Source of the DNA: Acetoanaerobium sticklandii
GTDB lineage: Bacteria > Bacillota > Clostridia > Peptostreptococcales > Filifactoraceae
Reading direction: 5' to 3'
Assembly: GCF_000196455.1 (NCBI RefSeq)
Contig: NC_014614.1
Span: forward strand, 327,501 to 391,500
DNA length: 64,000 nt
Under the pieces are notes generated by a model. It was not told the origin of the DNA and searched no databases. It saw only the letters and a program-made list of their open reading frames with translations. How positions within the stretch are numbered: the first letter of the stretch is position 1; each line of letters begins with the position of its first letter. Position numbers and translations under genes: made by a program. Positions 18,998 to 28,009 of this stretch are shown one piece after another.

Positions 18998-19954
18998 ATG
19001 ATAAACACAGAAAAGTATGCAAACAATATTCCATATAAAATGAGAAAATACAAGCAGTGGATTTTATTTAAAACATATATAAGAACTGATAGAAATGGAA
19101 ATAAAAAAACTAGCAAAATACCTATTAGTCCAGTTACTTTTAAAGCAAAAGGATGGAATGAAAGAAAGTCCTGGATAGACTTTGATAATGCTTTAATTTC
19201 TCTTAAAAATAGTAACTGTGATGGAGTAGCATTTGTATTAACTAATCATGATCCATTTATTTGTATAGATTTAGATAACTGCATCACTTATGAGAATACT
19301 TTTTCAAATAAATTGGCAGAGGAATGTGTAAAGCTATTTGAAAACACCTATATGGAGATATCACATTCAGGTAGTGGAATCCATATATTTCTTGAAGGAG
19401 AAATACCAAAAAATATAAATAATCAAACTAAAGGAATTGAAATATATAAAGAGAATCATTGTATATCAATGACAGGAGAAATTTCAAATACTTTGATATA
19501 TCCATCAAGAAATATAATCAATAGACAATCTGATTTAGATAAAATATATAAAAAGATGTCTCTTAATGAAAGATATAAAGCTAAATCAAATTCTAAATCT
19601 ATTACTATCACAGAAGAAGTACCCGATGCAGACTCTATAATAGAAATAATGTGCAAATACAATAATACTGCAAAGGAACTTTTTGAAGGTGCTTTAGTGT
19701 CTGGAGATTGGAGCAAAGATGATTTTCATTTACTATTACTACTAAATAGTTATACCCATGGAAATGAATATCTTATGGAAGATATTTTCTTGAAATCTAA
19801 TCTAAGTAGAGCAGAGGAAAAATCAAAAAGAACAGATAGAGAATCATACCTTAAATATTTAAGAAAGAGCATTAAAAAGGCAGTTGAAATAGGAAACTCT
19901 AATTATTGGCAATATAAAAAGTATCACAATAAAGGAGATTTCTATGTCAAATAG
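18998..19954 (+). CDS. Primase-polymerase (PrimPol), NrS-1 polymerase-like
   Basis: A 318-residue protein. CIDLDNC at about residues 89-95 supplies the DxD metal site and SHSGSGIHIF at 122-131 the SxH-type nucleotide motif of archaeo-eukaryotic primase folds; the surrounding WVLFK-like start and KIPISP match the NrS-1 polymerase group in phages and elements. It probably primes or copies element DNA. GGAGGAG precedes the ATG. The end overlaps the helicase gene by 11 bp, making a primase-helicase pair. Confidence 0.75.
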   Translation: MINTEKYANNIPYKMRKYKQWILFKTYIRTDRNGNKKTSKIPISPVTFKAKGWNERKSWIDFDNALISLKNSNCDGVAFVLTNHDPFICIDLDNCITYENTFSNKLAEECVKLFENTYMEISHSGSGIHIFLEGEIPKNINNQTKGIEIYKENHCISMTGEISNTLIYPSRNIINRQSDLDKIYKKMSLNERYKAKSNSKSITITEEVPDADSIIEIMCKYNNTAKELFEGALVSGDWSKDDFHLLLLLNSYTHGNEYLMEDIFLKSNLSRAEEKSKRTDRESYLKYLRKSIKKAVEIGNSNYWQYKKYHNKGDFYVK

Positions 19955-21308
19955 TTGGATTAAATTCTCGGACAACTGTCTTAAGCAATATATAAATAGA
20001 AATCTAGACTACACAAAAAAAGGTGAAATAAAAGATACAAAAGCTAATCTCATAACTGTATTAATCAACCCAAAATTTTGTAAAAGAAAGGGAATAGTAG
20101 CAGGGGAAATATTTTTTGATACCTGCTCTATGACGATTAAATTTTTAGGATATGTCAAAGGAGAAGAAGACTATAATAAAAATTCTTTAAGAAATTGGAC
20201 AGACCAGTTAACTAATATTGTAGGAATAGAAATTGAAATGGAATATGGAATTAAGTATTCAAAAAATAAGATGGAAGATGCCATTAGCTTTATTGCAAAT
20301 AAAAGAAGTGTCAATTTACCTAAGATGTATTTAAAATCATTAGAATATGACGGGAATGAATATATTTCTATGCTGCTTCCAAAATATTTAGGAGCAGAGG
20401 ATACACCATTAAATTCATGGATTATTAGACATGTATTAATAGGTATGGTTAAAAGAGTTTTTAACCCAGGATGTAAATTTGATGAACTCTTAGTTTTGAC
20501 TGGAGAGCAAGGAGTAGGTAAAACAAGTTTTATAGAAAAACTAGCATTACTTCCAGAATGGTACTGCTCATTAAGTAGCATAAAAGGAAAAGATGCAGTA
20601 AGTAATTTGCTTGGGAAAATAGTTGTTGAGTTAGAAGAATTTGTAGCACTTAGAAATGCCAAAAGTGCAGATGAAGCAAAACAATTCATATCATCTAGAA
20701 CTAGCACAGTAAGACTTCCTTATGCTCGTTTTTCTGAAGATATAAAGAGAACTTGTATATTAATTGCAACAACAAATGATATTACTTTTCTAGGTGATTT
20801 TACTGGCGAAAGAAGATATCTTCCAGTACAAGTTAATCAGAAAAATATCAAAATTCCAGTTATGTATGATACGGAAAAATTTCCTCAATTAAAAACTATC
20901 ACAAAAAAACAGCATGAAGAAATTGTAAGGAAATATTTTCATGGAGCGATAGCTCAAGCAGTATATCTATATGAACAAAACTGCTTTGAATCTGTATTAC
21001 CTAAAGAATTAAAATCAGATTTAGAACTGGTTATACAAATCCATAAAAAAGATAACAGAAGCGTACAGAATTTTCATGAATTCATGGACTGGAAAATAAA
21101 TTTTTCAGATACACCAGATATATTATGTTCAGCAGAATATACAAGTAAATATCCAGATACAAATGAAAAAATATTTTCAGAGATTATGGCTATAGAGATG
21201 TCTGATGAATGGGAAGTAGAAGTGAGTTCTAAAAGTAAAAAATATAAAATAGATGGAGTATATAGAGTAAGTAAAAAATTCTATAAACGTAGATTAGAGA
21301 AAAGTTAA
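19944..21308 (+). CDS. VapE-family superfamily 3-like helicase/ATPase
   Basis: A 454-residue protein of the virulence-associated E family. Walker A GEQGVGKT is at about residues 187-194; VVELEEF supplies Walker B, and CILIATTN is the sensor region. Such ATPases unwind replication origins in phages, plasmids and islands together with a primase. Here the primase is the separate gene just upstream, overlapping by 11 bp. AAAGGAG precedes the ATG. Confidence 0.85.
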   Translation: MSNSWIKFSDNCLKQYINRNLDYTKKGEIKDTKANLITVLINPKFCKRKGIVAGEIFFDTCSMTIKFLGYVKGEEDYNKNSLRNWTDQLTNIVGIEIEMEYGIKYSKNKMEDAISFIANKRSVNLPKMYLKSLEYDGNEYISMLLPKYLGAEDTPLNSWIIRHVLIGMVKRVFNPGCKFDELLVLTGEQGVGKTSFIEKLALLPEWYCSLSSIKGKDAVSNLLGKIVVELEEFVALRNAKSADEAKQFISSRTSTVRLPYARFSEDIKRTCILIATTNDITFLGDFTGERRYLPVQVNQKNIKIPVMYDTEKFPQLKTITKKQHEEIVRKYFHGAIAQAVYLYEQNCFESVLPKELKSDLELVIQIHKKDNRSVQNFHEFMDWKINFSDTPDILCSAEYTSKYPDTNEKIFSEIMAIEMSDEWEVEVSSKSKKYKIDGVYRVSKKFYKRRLEKS

Positions 21309-21315
21309 AAAAACT

Positions 21316-21368
21316 CGCTACCGCTACCAAGCTAGAATTAGCAATAGTAAGACCTGGTAGTGGTAGCG
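21316..21368. repeat. 14-bp inverted repeat between helicase and mob genes
   Basis: CGCTACCGCTACCA (21316-21329) faces TGGTAGTGGTAGCG (21355-21368) across 25 nt, with one G-T pair. A short T-poor flank makes a terminator unlikely. It may be part of a replication or transfer origin; otherwise this 290-bp gap holds only the oriT candidate. Confidence 0.7.
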
Positions 21369-21554
21369 CAAATTTTAAAACTTTGTAAACCAAAAATATA
21401 TTTAAAGATTTTGAATTACTTAAGGACTTTTCTTGTGCTAGTTATATCTAAAGCTACTCACGAAAGTTGTATGAATGTAGATATAGCAAGCATATACTTT
21501 TTGACCACAGCTCAAAAAGTAAGCTTGAAATTTGATAAATTAAATTTGTTTTTT

Positions 21555-21576
21555 TAGGGGACACCCCTAACACCCC
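21555..21576 (+). other. oriT: Candidate origin of transfer (oriT)
   Basis: A perfect 6-bp stem TAGGGG/CCCCTA with a 3-nt loop is followed by ACACCCC, 26 bp before mobC. Relaxase nick regions of MOBP elements commonly show a G/C-rich hairpin next to the nick site and lie just upstream of mobC-mobA. Confidence 0.55.
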
Positions 21577-21601
21577 AAAAGATAAAAGGAGAAAATCAAA
21601 G

Positions 21602-21982
21602 ATGAAAAATAAAGTAAATAGAAAGAATGATTGTACAGTTCATTTCATGGTAAATCAACAAGAAATGGATGAGATAAATAGAAGATTTAATCAGACAAGC
21701 TATAGAACTAAAAGAGAATTTTATAGAGATTCAATCTTAAAAAATAAAATAATTTCCATCGATCTAGATGGAAAAATTGGAAATGAACTTAGAAAACTTA
21801 GCTCAATGATTAGCAGAAATTCTAATAACATAAATCAAATTACTAAAATAGCAAATAACATGAATCATGTAGATAGGGAAGCTTTAAAATTTTTTGAACG
21901 CTGCATCAAAGAAGAAGCACAGTTAATACTAAATATAAGGGAAATGATAACTAACCATATAATAAATGAGGCATTTTTATAA
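21602..21982 (+). CDS. mobC: Relaxosome accessory protein MobC
   Basis: A 126-residue protein. VHFMVNQQEMDEINRRFNQ followed by REFYRDSIL is the ribbon-helix-helix part, and ISRNSNNINQITKIANNMN is the conserved MobC block. MobC binds oriT and opens DNA for the relaxase. AAAGGAG precedes the ATG. The stop overlaps the relaxase start by 1 bp, as is usual for this pair. Confidence 0.9.
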   Translation: MKNKVNRKNDCTVHFMVNQQEMDEINRRFNQTSYRTKREFYRDSILKNKIISIDLDGKIGNELRKLSSMISRNSNNINQITKIANNMNHVDREALKFFERCIKEEAQLILNIREMITNHIINEAFL

Positions 21983-23391
21983 TGGCAATTACCAAAATTC
22001 ATCCAATAAAATCTAACCTAAAAAAATCTATAGACTATATATGTAATAGTGAAAAAACTCTAGAAGAAATCTATGTAAAAACTAATCTATGCAGCAGAGA
22101 AAATGCTCACAAAGAATTTGAAATAACTAAAAAACAATTTCATTCTAAAACAAAGACTTTAGCTCATCACCTCATTCAATCCTTCCTTCCTGGAGAAGTA
22201 TCATATGAAGAAGCGCATAAAGTAGGAAAAGAACTATGCGAAAGCATATTTGGACAAGATTATGAATATATACTAGCAACACATGTAGATAAAAATAATA
22301 TTCATAACCATGTTATTTTTAATTCTGTAGATGTAAATCAAGGCAAAGTATATCAATCATATTATGGATCATATATGAAAATTAGAAATAAAAGTGATAG
22401 AATTTGCAAAGAACATAATCTCTCAATAATTACTCCAGAAATTCAAAAAGACATTGATTATCTAAAAACTCGTACATTTACAAATTGGTTTGATTGGAAA
22501 CAAGATAAGCTAGGGAAAAGTGCAAAATCAAGTCTTAAAGAAGCTCTATCTTCAGCAATAGATTTAGCAGACAACTGGAGAGAATTTCTAGATTTAATGA
22601 TTAAGTATGATTATGAAATAAAGCAGGGAAAGCATATAGCATTTAAACATAAAAGCCAAGATAGATTTATACGTGCAAAAACCTTAGGAGAAGCATTTAC
22701 AGAAGACAATATTAGACAAGCAATTAGAACTAATTTTGCAAAGAGAAAAGATGAGAAACTCACTAGTGGATTCATAGAGTGGCTAAATAATGAAAAAGCT
22801 AGAATAGAAAAAATAGAGGCTACTAAAGCTAATATAGCTAGTAGAATAGGAAAAATAGTTAAGGTAGTAAAAAATTATAGAATAAGATTTCAAAATCTAT
22901 GTAGAGAAGAAGTAGCAATAAAAAAGGTTACACCATATATAGAAACCTGCGTTAATAAAAGAGCCCACTATGAGGGCCATATTAAAAATCCAAATGATAA
23001 AATCTACAATCTAATAAATAAGAAAGATATCCAAGCCTATCAAAACTCTTTCATAAAAGTAGAAGAATTCTTAAAAAGATATCCAAAATACAAAGAACTA
23101 GTACTAAAAGGAATAAAAGACAAAACCGTATTTCAAAAACTAAAACAGCAGTACTCTAGCATAGATAAAGAAAAAGGAATAATATACAAAGAAATCATAA
23201 AGCTTGAAAATGAATTCGATATATTAGTACTTGAAAGAGAAAGAATAGAGAAATTAGAACAAAAAAATATTCCTAAAGAAAACAATAAAGAAGAAACCTA
23301 TGAAGAAAAAGTGGAGAGAGCTTTAGCGAAGAAAAGAGAGATGGCAGTGGACAAACCTAAGAAGAAGAAATCTAGAGATATGGAATTGTAA
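21982..23391 (+). CDS. mobA: MOBP-family relaxase
   Basis: A 469-residue mobilisation nuclease. The N-terminus MAITKIHPIKSNLKKSIDYI holds the likely nicking Tyr at residue 18; the metal triad is in ATHVDKNNIHNHVIF (HxDxxxxHNH). The C-terminal 200 residues are charged and coiled, ending in KKKSRDMEL, a tail seen in this family. The enzyme nicks oriT and pilots the strand in conjugation. No coupling protein follows, so transfer depends on another element. Confidence 0.93.
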   Translation: MAITKIHPIKSNLKKSIDYICNSEKTLEEIYVKTNLCSRENAHKEFEITKKQFHSKTKTLAHHLIQSFLPGEVSYEEAHKVGKELCESIFGQDYEYILATHVDKNNIHNHVIFNSVDVNQGKVYQSYYGSYMKIRNKSDRICKEHNLSIITPEIQKDIDYLKTRTFTNWFDWKQDKLGKSAKSSLKEALSSAIDLADNWREFLDLMIKYDYEIKQGKHIAFKHKSQDRFIRAKTLGEAFTEDNIRQAIRTNFAKRKDEKLTSGFIEWLNNEKARIEKIEATKANIASRIGKIVKVVKNYRIRFQNLCREEVAIKKVTPYIETCVNKRAHYEGHIKNPNDKIYNLINKKDIQAYQNSFIKVEEFLKRYPKYKELVLKGIKDKTVFQKLKQQYSSIDKEKGIIYKEIIKLENEFDILVLERERIEKLEQKNIPKENNKEETYEEKVERALAKKREMAVDKPKKKKSRDMEL

Positions 23392-23541
23392 TATTTTATC
23401 ATTGTGAAATATAGTAGTAATCAGTGGAATTAATAATAAAAATATATAATAAATGAATAATTTTAATTAAAAGATTAGATTAGTATAAAAAATTTAAAAT
23501 AGAAAATTTAAATCAAAAGAAATTTAGAAAGACTAAAATGT

Positions 23542-23628
23542 GTAGCAGCTACTAGAATGCGAGTTGAAATATAGCTAAAAAAGTCGGTTTTAAACAAAAA
23601 AACAAGTAGCTGCTACTTGTAGCTGCTT
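23542..23628. repeat. Perfect 12-bp inverted repeat plus extra copy
   Basis: GTAGCAGCTACT (23542-23553) faces AGTAGCTGCTAC (23605-23616), and TGTAGCTGCTT follows at 23619. This set lies between the relaxase and DUF262 genes, at the boundary of mobility module and cargo. Role unknown. Confidence 0.75.
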
Positions 23629-23684
23629 GACAAATTGTAAGCAAAAGTATAATATTATACAATAACACAAATGTATAATATTAT
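23627..23684 (+). promoter_or_regulatory. DUF262 gene promoter with 14-bp palindrome
   Basis: TTGACA (23627-23632) precedes TATAAT (23648-23653), which lies inside the perfect palindrome GTATAATATTATAC (23647-23660). GTATAATATTAT recurs at 23673-23684 just before the ribosome site. It looks like a repressor-controlled start region. Confidence 0.6.
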
Positions 23685-23698
23685 TGGAGGTTGAAAAT

Positions 23699-24871
23699 AT
23701 GAGAATTAATTCTAAGATTGAAACAGCAGCAAGTTTTAACCCTACAAAAAAAACACATCAAATGGATATTGCTACAATGTGCGAAAAAATTAGTAGCAAT
23801 AAAATGACATTACCTTTATATCAGCGTGATTTAAGTTGGAATCTACAGAAAGCAGTAGACCTCTTTAATTTCCAATTGTTTGGAAAGGCTCCAGTAGCGC
23901 CGATTTCAATAAATGAAATTAGCGATTTATCGGACAAAGATGTTCCACAAATTTCATTTATAACTAGAGAATTAATTAGTTGGGAAAATATCAAAGGAGA
24001 TCATCAGTCTGTTGTAGATGGTCAGCAGCGTTTATCGACAAATTTTAAAGCTTTTACTAACGATGAGAGTTTTAGAAACGTTATTTTAGATTTTGCTAGA
24101 GGATCTTTTAGAATTGTTGAAGGTAGTATTGCAAAAAGCCAAATACCAGTTGGAATTTTACTAAATAAAGAAGAGGATATATTAATTGACTATTTAAAGG
24201 AGAAAGACAACTTCAATAGCTTGTTTGCAATAGCTTTACGTGTTCGTACCAAACTCAGAAGTTACAATTATACTATAAATATCGCAGAAAATTTAACTGA
24301 AGAAGAGCAAATACAATGGTTTGAAGTTCTGAATAACGCTGGAAGCAGAGTTACAGCATTGCAAATGAGTTTTTCAAAACTTAAAATACATGACTTAGAT
24401 ATTTATTCAGATTATACTGAACCTTTTAAAGAGAAAGCTATTGAATATGGATTTGGAGAATTATTTTTACCATTCACAACAAATGTATCATATCCAATAG
24501 CCGCCCTGAATCCAGCATATGAAGTTATTGAAAAAGAGGGTGTTCACAATAGCAACTATGCACCTATTCCATCTGATACTAAAGAGTCTATACTAACCAA
24601 ACTGAGTGTATCTAAATTAGAAAGAATTATATCGCTAACTTTGTTATCGTTAGAAAAAGCATTAGAATTTATAGTAGAAAATAATCTTAAAGATATTACA
24701 GATAGGATGGATTATATACTATATTTATCAGGATTTTATGCGTATAATGAAAATAGGATGGTAGATAGTAACCTTGAACTTAAGTTAATAGATTGGGTTA
24801 AAAATGTAGATTTTACTAATCAGTCTAATAGCGAAAGAAGGAAAATATTTACAGAATTATTGAAATTATAG
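23699..24871 (+). CDS. DUF262 (GmrSD-type N-domain) protein
   Basis: A 390-residue protein. LPLYQRDLSW near residue 38 and VDGQQRLST at 106-114 are the hallmarks of DUF262, a ParB/sulfiredoxin-like nucleotide-binding fold used in GmrSD type IV restriction and other anti-phage systems. The GmrD-like HNH half (DUF1524) is not visible. GGAGG is 8 bp before the ATG at 23699; the upstream in-frame TTG at 23684 lies on top of it. Its place in the element cargo supports a defence role, which is inference. Confidence 0.8.
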   Translation: MRINSKIETAASFNPTKKTHQMDIATMCEKISSNKMTLPLYQRDLSWNLQKAVDLFNFQLFGKAPVAPISINEISDLSDKDVPQISFITRELISWENIKGDHQSVVDGQQRLSTNFKAFTNDESFRNVILDFARGSFRIVEGSIAKSQIPVGILLNKEEDILIDYLKEKDNFNSLFAIALRVRTKLRSYNYTINIAENLTEEEQIQWFEVLNNAGSRVTALQMSFSKLKIHDLDIYSDYTEPFKEKAIEYGFGELFLPFTTNVSYPIAALNPAYEVIEKEGVHNSNYAPIPSDTKESILTKLSVSKLERIISLTLLSLEKALEFIVENNLKDITDRMDYILYLSGFYAYNENRMVDSNLELKLIDWVKNVDFTNQSNSERRKIFTELLKL

Positions 24872-25549
24872 AACTAGCATTATAATAAAAGTATTACTTT
24901 GGATGATATATATAATTAAAATTAATATAGTAAGGGCTTCTGTTAGAATAAATGATGGTGAAAGTAAACTAGATATATCCTCGAATCTGATATAATTAAA
25001 TTCATCGGATAAATCAATTACTGAATTAATCGTTATAATGTAAGCAGAAAATTTATCTATGTAACGGAGGAGTTCATTCAAGGGTGTTTTTGTGTAAATG
25101 ATAAACTTAAAATATTATACGAGTTAAAAAAGGAAATTCTAAGAGATATAATGCTTTTATGAAACCTTTTATCTAAGTAGAAGTCTTATAAATGAAGCTC
25201 CAACATAAGAGAGCTAAAGACAGTCCAATAGGGCTGTTTTTTCATGTTTAGTTTAAAGTATTATTAAGTAGAGTCTTATTAAAAGAACGTCGGTTACTCA
25301 ATAGTTTCAATATAGAATATGCTTATATTCCCTTGTAAATGTCACTTCTGTAGAATATAATATTTAAAAGCATAGGGAATATGTAAAGCATATACTCATA
25401 AGTAAAGTTGCAAAAATAAAATAATTTCAATGCATAGTGCTAATTTGCATAAGAGAAAAATGATAAAGTTTAATATAGAGAAAGTTAGATAACAACAGAA
25501 TCTGTGGATAAGAAGAAAAAGCTTTAGTGAAAACTCAAAATGGAGGAAT
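24872..25549. other. 678-bp gap without a convincing gene
   Basis: A terminator-like hairpin (ACAGTCC..GGCTGT then T6, about 25219-25240) and an imperfect inverted repeat (25315-25333 with 25374-25393) are the only structure I see. A possible 71-codon frame on the minus strand has no ribosome site. Confidence 0.6.
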
Positions 25550-26587
25550 ATGGTGAATTTAATAGATTTATTTTGTGGCTGTGGAGGACTTTCTTATGGT
25601 TTTGAACAAGCAGGTTTTAATGTTTTACTGGGGATAGATAATGATAAAGCTGCTTTAGAAACTTTTAAGTTGAATCATAAGAATTCAAAAACTATTTGTG
25701 GAGATATAAGGGAAATAACTTTTGATGAAATAAACAACGTAATAGGAAATAAAAAAATTGACTTAATTGTGGGAGGACCGCCATGTCAGGGAATGTCATT
25801 GTCAGGACCTAGGAAATTTGAGGATCCTAGAAATGAATTATATTTATCTTTTATAAGATTAGTGAAAGAAATTCAACCAAAAGCATTTGTTATAGAAAAT
25901 GTCCCAGGTTTAGTTAGTCTTTTTAAAGGTAAAATAAAGGATAGTATTATTGAAAAATTTTCTGAAATGGGTTATAAAGTTAGATTTGAAATAATGTGTG
26001 CCTCTGACTATGGTGTTCCTCAAAGTAGAAAACGAGTTATTTTTGTTGGGCATCAAGATAAGGAATTTGAGTTTCCTGAAAAAATGAATACTTATGTAAC
26101 ATGCGAAATGGCGTTGTCTGATTTACCGCCACTGGAGGATTGTTTAGGGAATGAAGAAAGTCCTTATTATAAGGACCCACAAAACGATTATCAGCAGATA
26201 ATGAGACAACATTCTAGTATTTTAAGAAATCATATAGCTGCAAAACATAGTGAACAAGTAAAGCATATTATCTCATTAGTTCCTGATGGAGGCAATTATA
26301 AAGATTTGCCAATTGAGTATAAGAATACTCGGAAATTTAATGTTGCATGGACAAGATTTAATAGTAAAAAGCCAGCTCCTACTATAGATACCGGGCACAG
26401 ACATCATTTTCATTATAAATACAATAGGGTTCCTACAGTTAGAGAAAGTGCTAGATTGCAATCTTTTCCTGATGATTTTGTTTTTTTAGGTAATAAAACT
26501 CAGCAGTTTAGACAAGTTGGAAATGCAGTTCCACCTATTATGGCACAAATATTGGGGGAAAAGATTAAAAATCTTTTAAAGAATTAG
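25550..26587 (+). CDS. DNA cytosine-5 methyltransferase 1
   Basis: A 345-residue C5 methyltransferase. Motif I DLFCGCGGLSYGF, motif IV GGPPCQGMS with catalytic Cys at residue 79, motif VI VIENVPG, motif VIII QSRKRVIF, motif IX RESARLQSFPDDF and motif X QVGNAVPP are all present. It methylates cytosine to protect host DNA from the adjacent nuclease. Either ATG 25550 or GTG 25553 could start; GGAGG is just upstream. The recognition sequence is unknown. The next gene follows within 10 bp. Confidence 0.92.
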   Translation: MVNLIDLFCGCGGLSYGFEQAGFNVLLGIDNDKAALETFKLNHKNSKTICGDIREITFDEINNVIGNKKIDLIVGGPPCQGMSLSGPRKFEDPRNELYLSFIRLVKEIQPKAFVIENVPGLVSLFKGKIKDSIIEKFSEMGYKVRFEIMCASDYGVPQSRKRVIFVGHQDKEFEFPEKMNTYVTCEMALSDLPPLEDCLGNEESPYYKDPQNDYQQIMRQHSSILRNHIAAKHSEQVKHIISLVPDGGNYKDLPIEYKNTRKFNVAWTRFNSKKPAPTIDTGHRHHFHYKYNRVPTVRESARLQSFPDDFVFLGNKTQQFRQVGNAVPPIMAQILGEKIKNLLKN

Positions 26588-26596
26588 GTGATCAAA

Positions 26597-28009
26597 ATGT
26601 ATCTGGTACCAAATGAGTATTATGTTCGACTACATCATGTAAGACCAAGGTTTAAAGGAGACATTGAGAATGTTCTTTTATATGTAGCTGAAGAAATATC
26701 AAAAATTCCAGAATTACCTTGTAATGAATTTGCTGATGAATTAAATAATGCAATTAAGTGTTATCCTGGGAATGTTAATAGAAAAATAAAGACAATTAAT
26801 AACTGGAGGACAGAAATTTCTGCACTTTTTGGTTTTATAGAAAGTGATGGAGTGACATCTAGAGCTGGTAGAAGGGCTATTGAACTATCAGAAAAACAAG
26901 ATTTAGTAGAAAGTTTTAAGATGTTTTTATTTTCATTTCAATATCCTGGCGCACATATTAAATCACATGAAATCTTAAAACTGATTCAACAAGGAGTTCA
27001 CTTCAAACCAGCTCAATATATCCTAAAAGTCATACAAAGTGGCGAAAAAATAATGGGGAAAAAAAACTATATTACCAAAGCAGAGGCATGTCATTGCATT
27101 TTCAACGATTTACGTTGTGTTCGTGATAATGAAAATACTGATTTGACGTGGAAGAGAATAGAGAAAAATAGAGAAGATGAAATTGAATATGATATGACGG
27201 GAGATATTATTAGGTATGCAGGAGATATTATAGATTATATGGAAATTGCGAATTTACTAGTAAGCTATGATGGGAAACAATATTATCTTAATTCTTTAGA
27301 AAATGAAGCCATTTTAAAATTTGTGAAATCTACTGAATGGTTTAATGATTATGACCAATTTATTAGTAATAAAACAGCCTCTTTACAAGAAATAAATAAT
27401 TGCAAAAAAAATTGGTTTGCATTTGTTAATAGAGGAATGGGTGAAACTGACTTTTCAACTGATATATTAGCTTTTATTTCTTCAGATTCAAAAGAATATG
27501 AAGAGCTAAAAAGAAGTAGCTTTGATTTATTTGTGAAAAAACTTGCTTCAGACACTTCAGTTTCAACGAAAGATATAGGTGATATTGGAGAAAGTCTTGT
27601 TCATGGGCATGAATGCCAGAGGGTGAAAATTGGGGGAAGAAATGATTTGATACATTTGATAAAACGTATACCAAATCAGTTTGCTGTGGGGTATGATATA
27701 CAATCAGTAGAATTGGACGAGCAAAAACGTTATATTGAAGTGAAAACAACAATAAGTTCGAAGCCTTTACATTTCAATAAATTTCATCTTACTTCTAATG
27801 AATGGAATACGGCATCTTCAACTAAAGATAGATATTTTGTTTATCGTTTAATGATAAGTAAACATGAACGCAGGTTATTTATAATTCAAGATCCTGTTCA
27901 TCAGTATAAAAATGATTTAATAGAGATGGTGCCCAAAAATGGGGCTGAGATTATTTTTGATACTACTAAATCAGGATATTTTGAGGAGCTGTTAGCATGG
28001 GAAAATTAA
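26597..28009 (+). CDS. Putative type II restriction endonuclease, DUF3883 (NO VEIN) domain
   Basis: A 470-residue protein between two methyltransferases. The C-terminal 130 residues contain GESLVHGHE, GYDIQSVE and YIEVKTT, with Asp near residue 367 and E381-x-K383 forming a PD-(D/E)xK nuclease site of the DUF3883 type. The first 330 residues are unrecognised and may read the DNA site. ATG 26597 with AGGTG upstream is preferred; GTG 26588 is possible. It overlaps the second methyltransferase by 13 bp. Nuclease activity is inferred from motif and position. Confidence 0.72.
   Translation: MYLVPNEYYVRLHHVRPRFKGDIENVLLYVAEEISKIPELPCNEFADELNNAIKCYPGNVNRKIKTINNWRTEISALFGFIESDGVTSRAGRRAIELSEKQDLVESFKMFLFSFQYPGAHIKSHEILKLIQQGVHFKPAQYILKVIQSGEKIMGKKNYITKAEACHCIFNDLRCVRDNENTDLTWKRIEKNREDEIEYDMTGDIIRYAGDIIDYMEIANLLVSYDGKQYYLNSLENEAILKFVKSTEWFNDYDQFISNKTASLQEINNCKKNWFAFVNRGMGETDFSTDILAFISSDSKEYEELKRSSFDLFVKKLASDTSVSTKDIGDIGESLVHGHECQRVKIGGRNDLIHLIKRIPNQFAVGYDIQSVELDEQKRYIEVKTTISSKPLHFNKFHLTSNEWNTASSTKDRYFVYRLMISKHERRLFIIQDPVHQYKNDLIEMVPKNGAEIIFDTTKSGYFEELLAWEN

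Noticed and set aside
20171..20707. 178-codon frame on the minus strand
   Set aside because: It is opposite the VapE helicase, which has clear motifs; no family features.
21360..21557. 65-codon plus-strand frame in the gap before mobC
   Set aside because: It begins inside an inverted repeat with a GTG and no ribosome site.
24866..25081. 71-codon minus-strand frame in the gap after DUF262
   Set aside because: No ribosome site, Ile/Leu-rich AT-driven composition and no homology that I can recognise.
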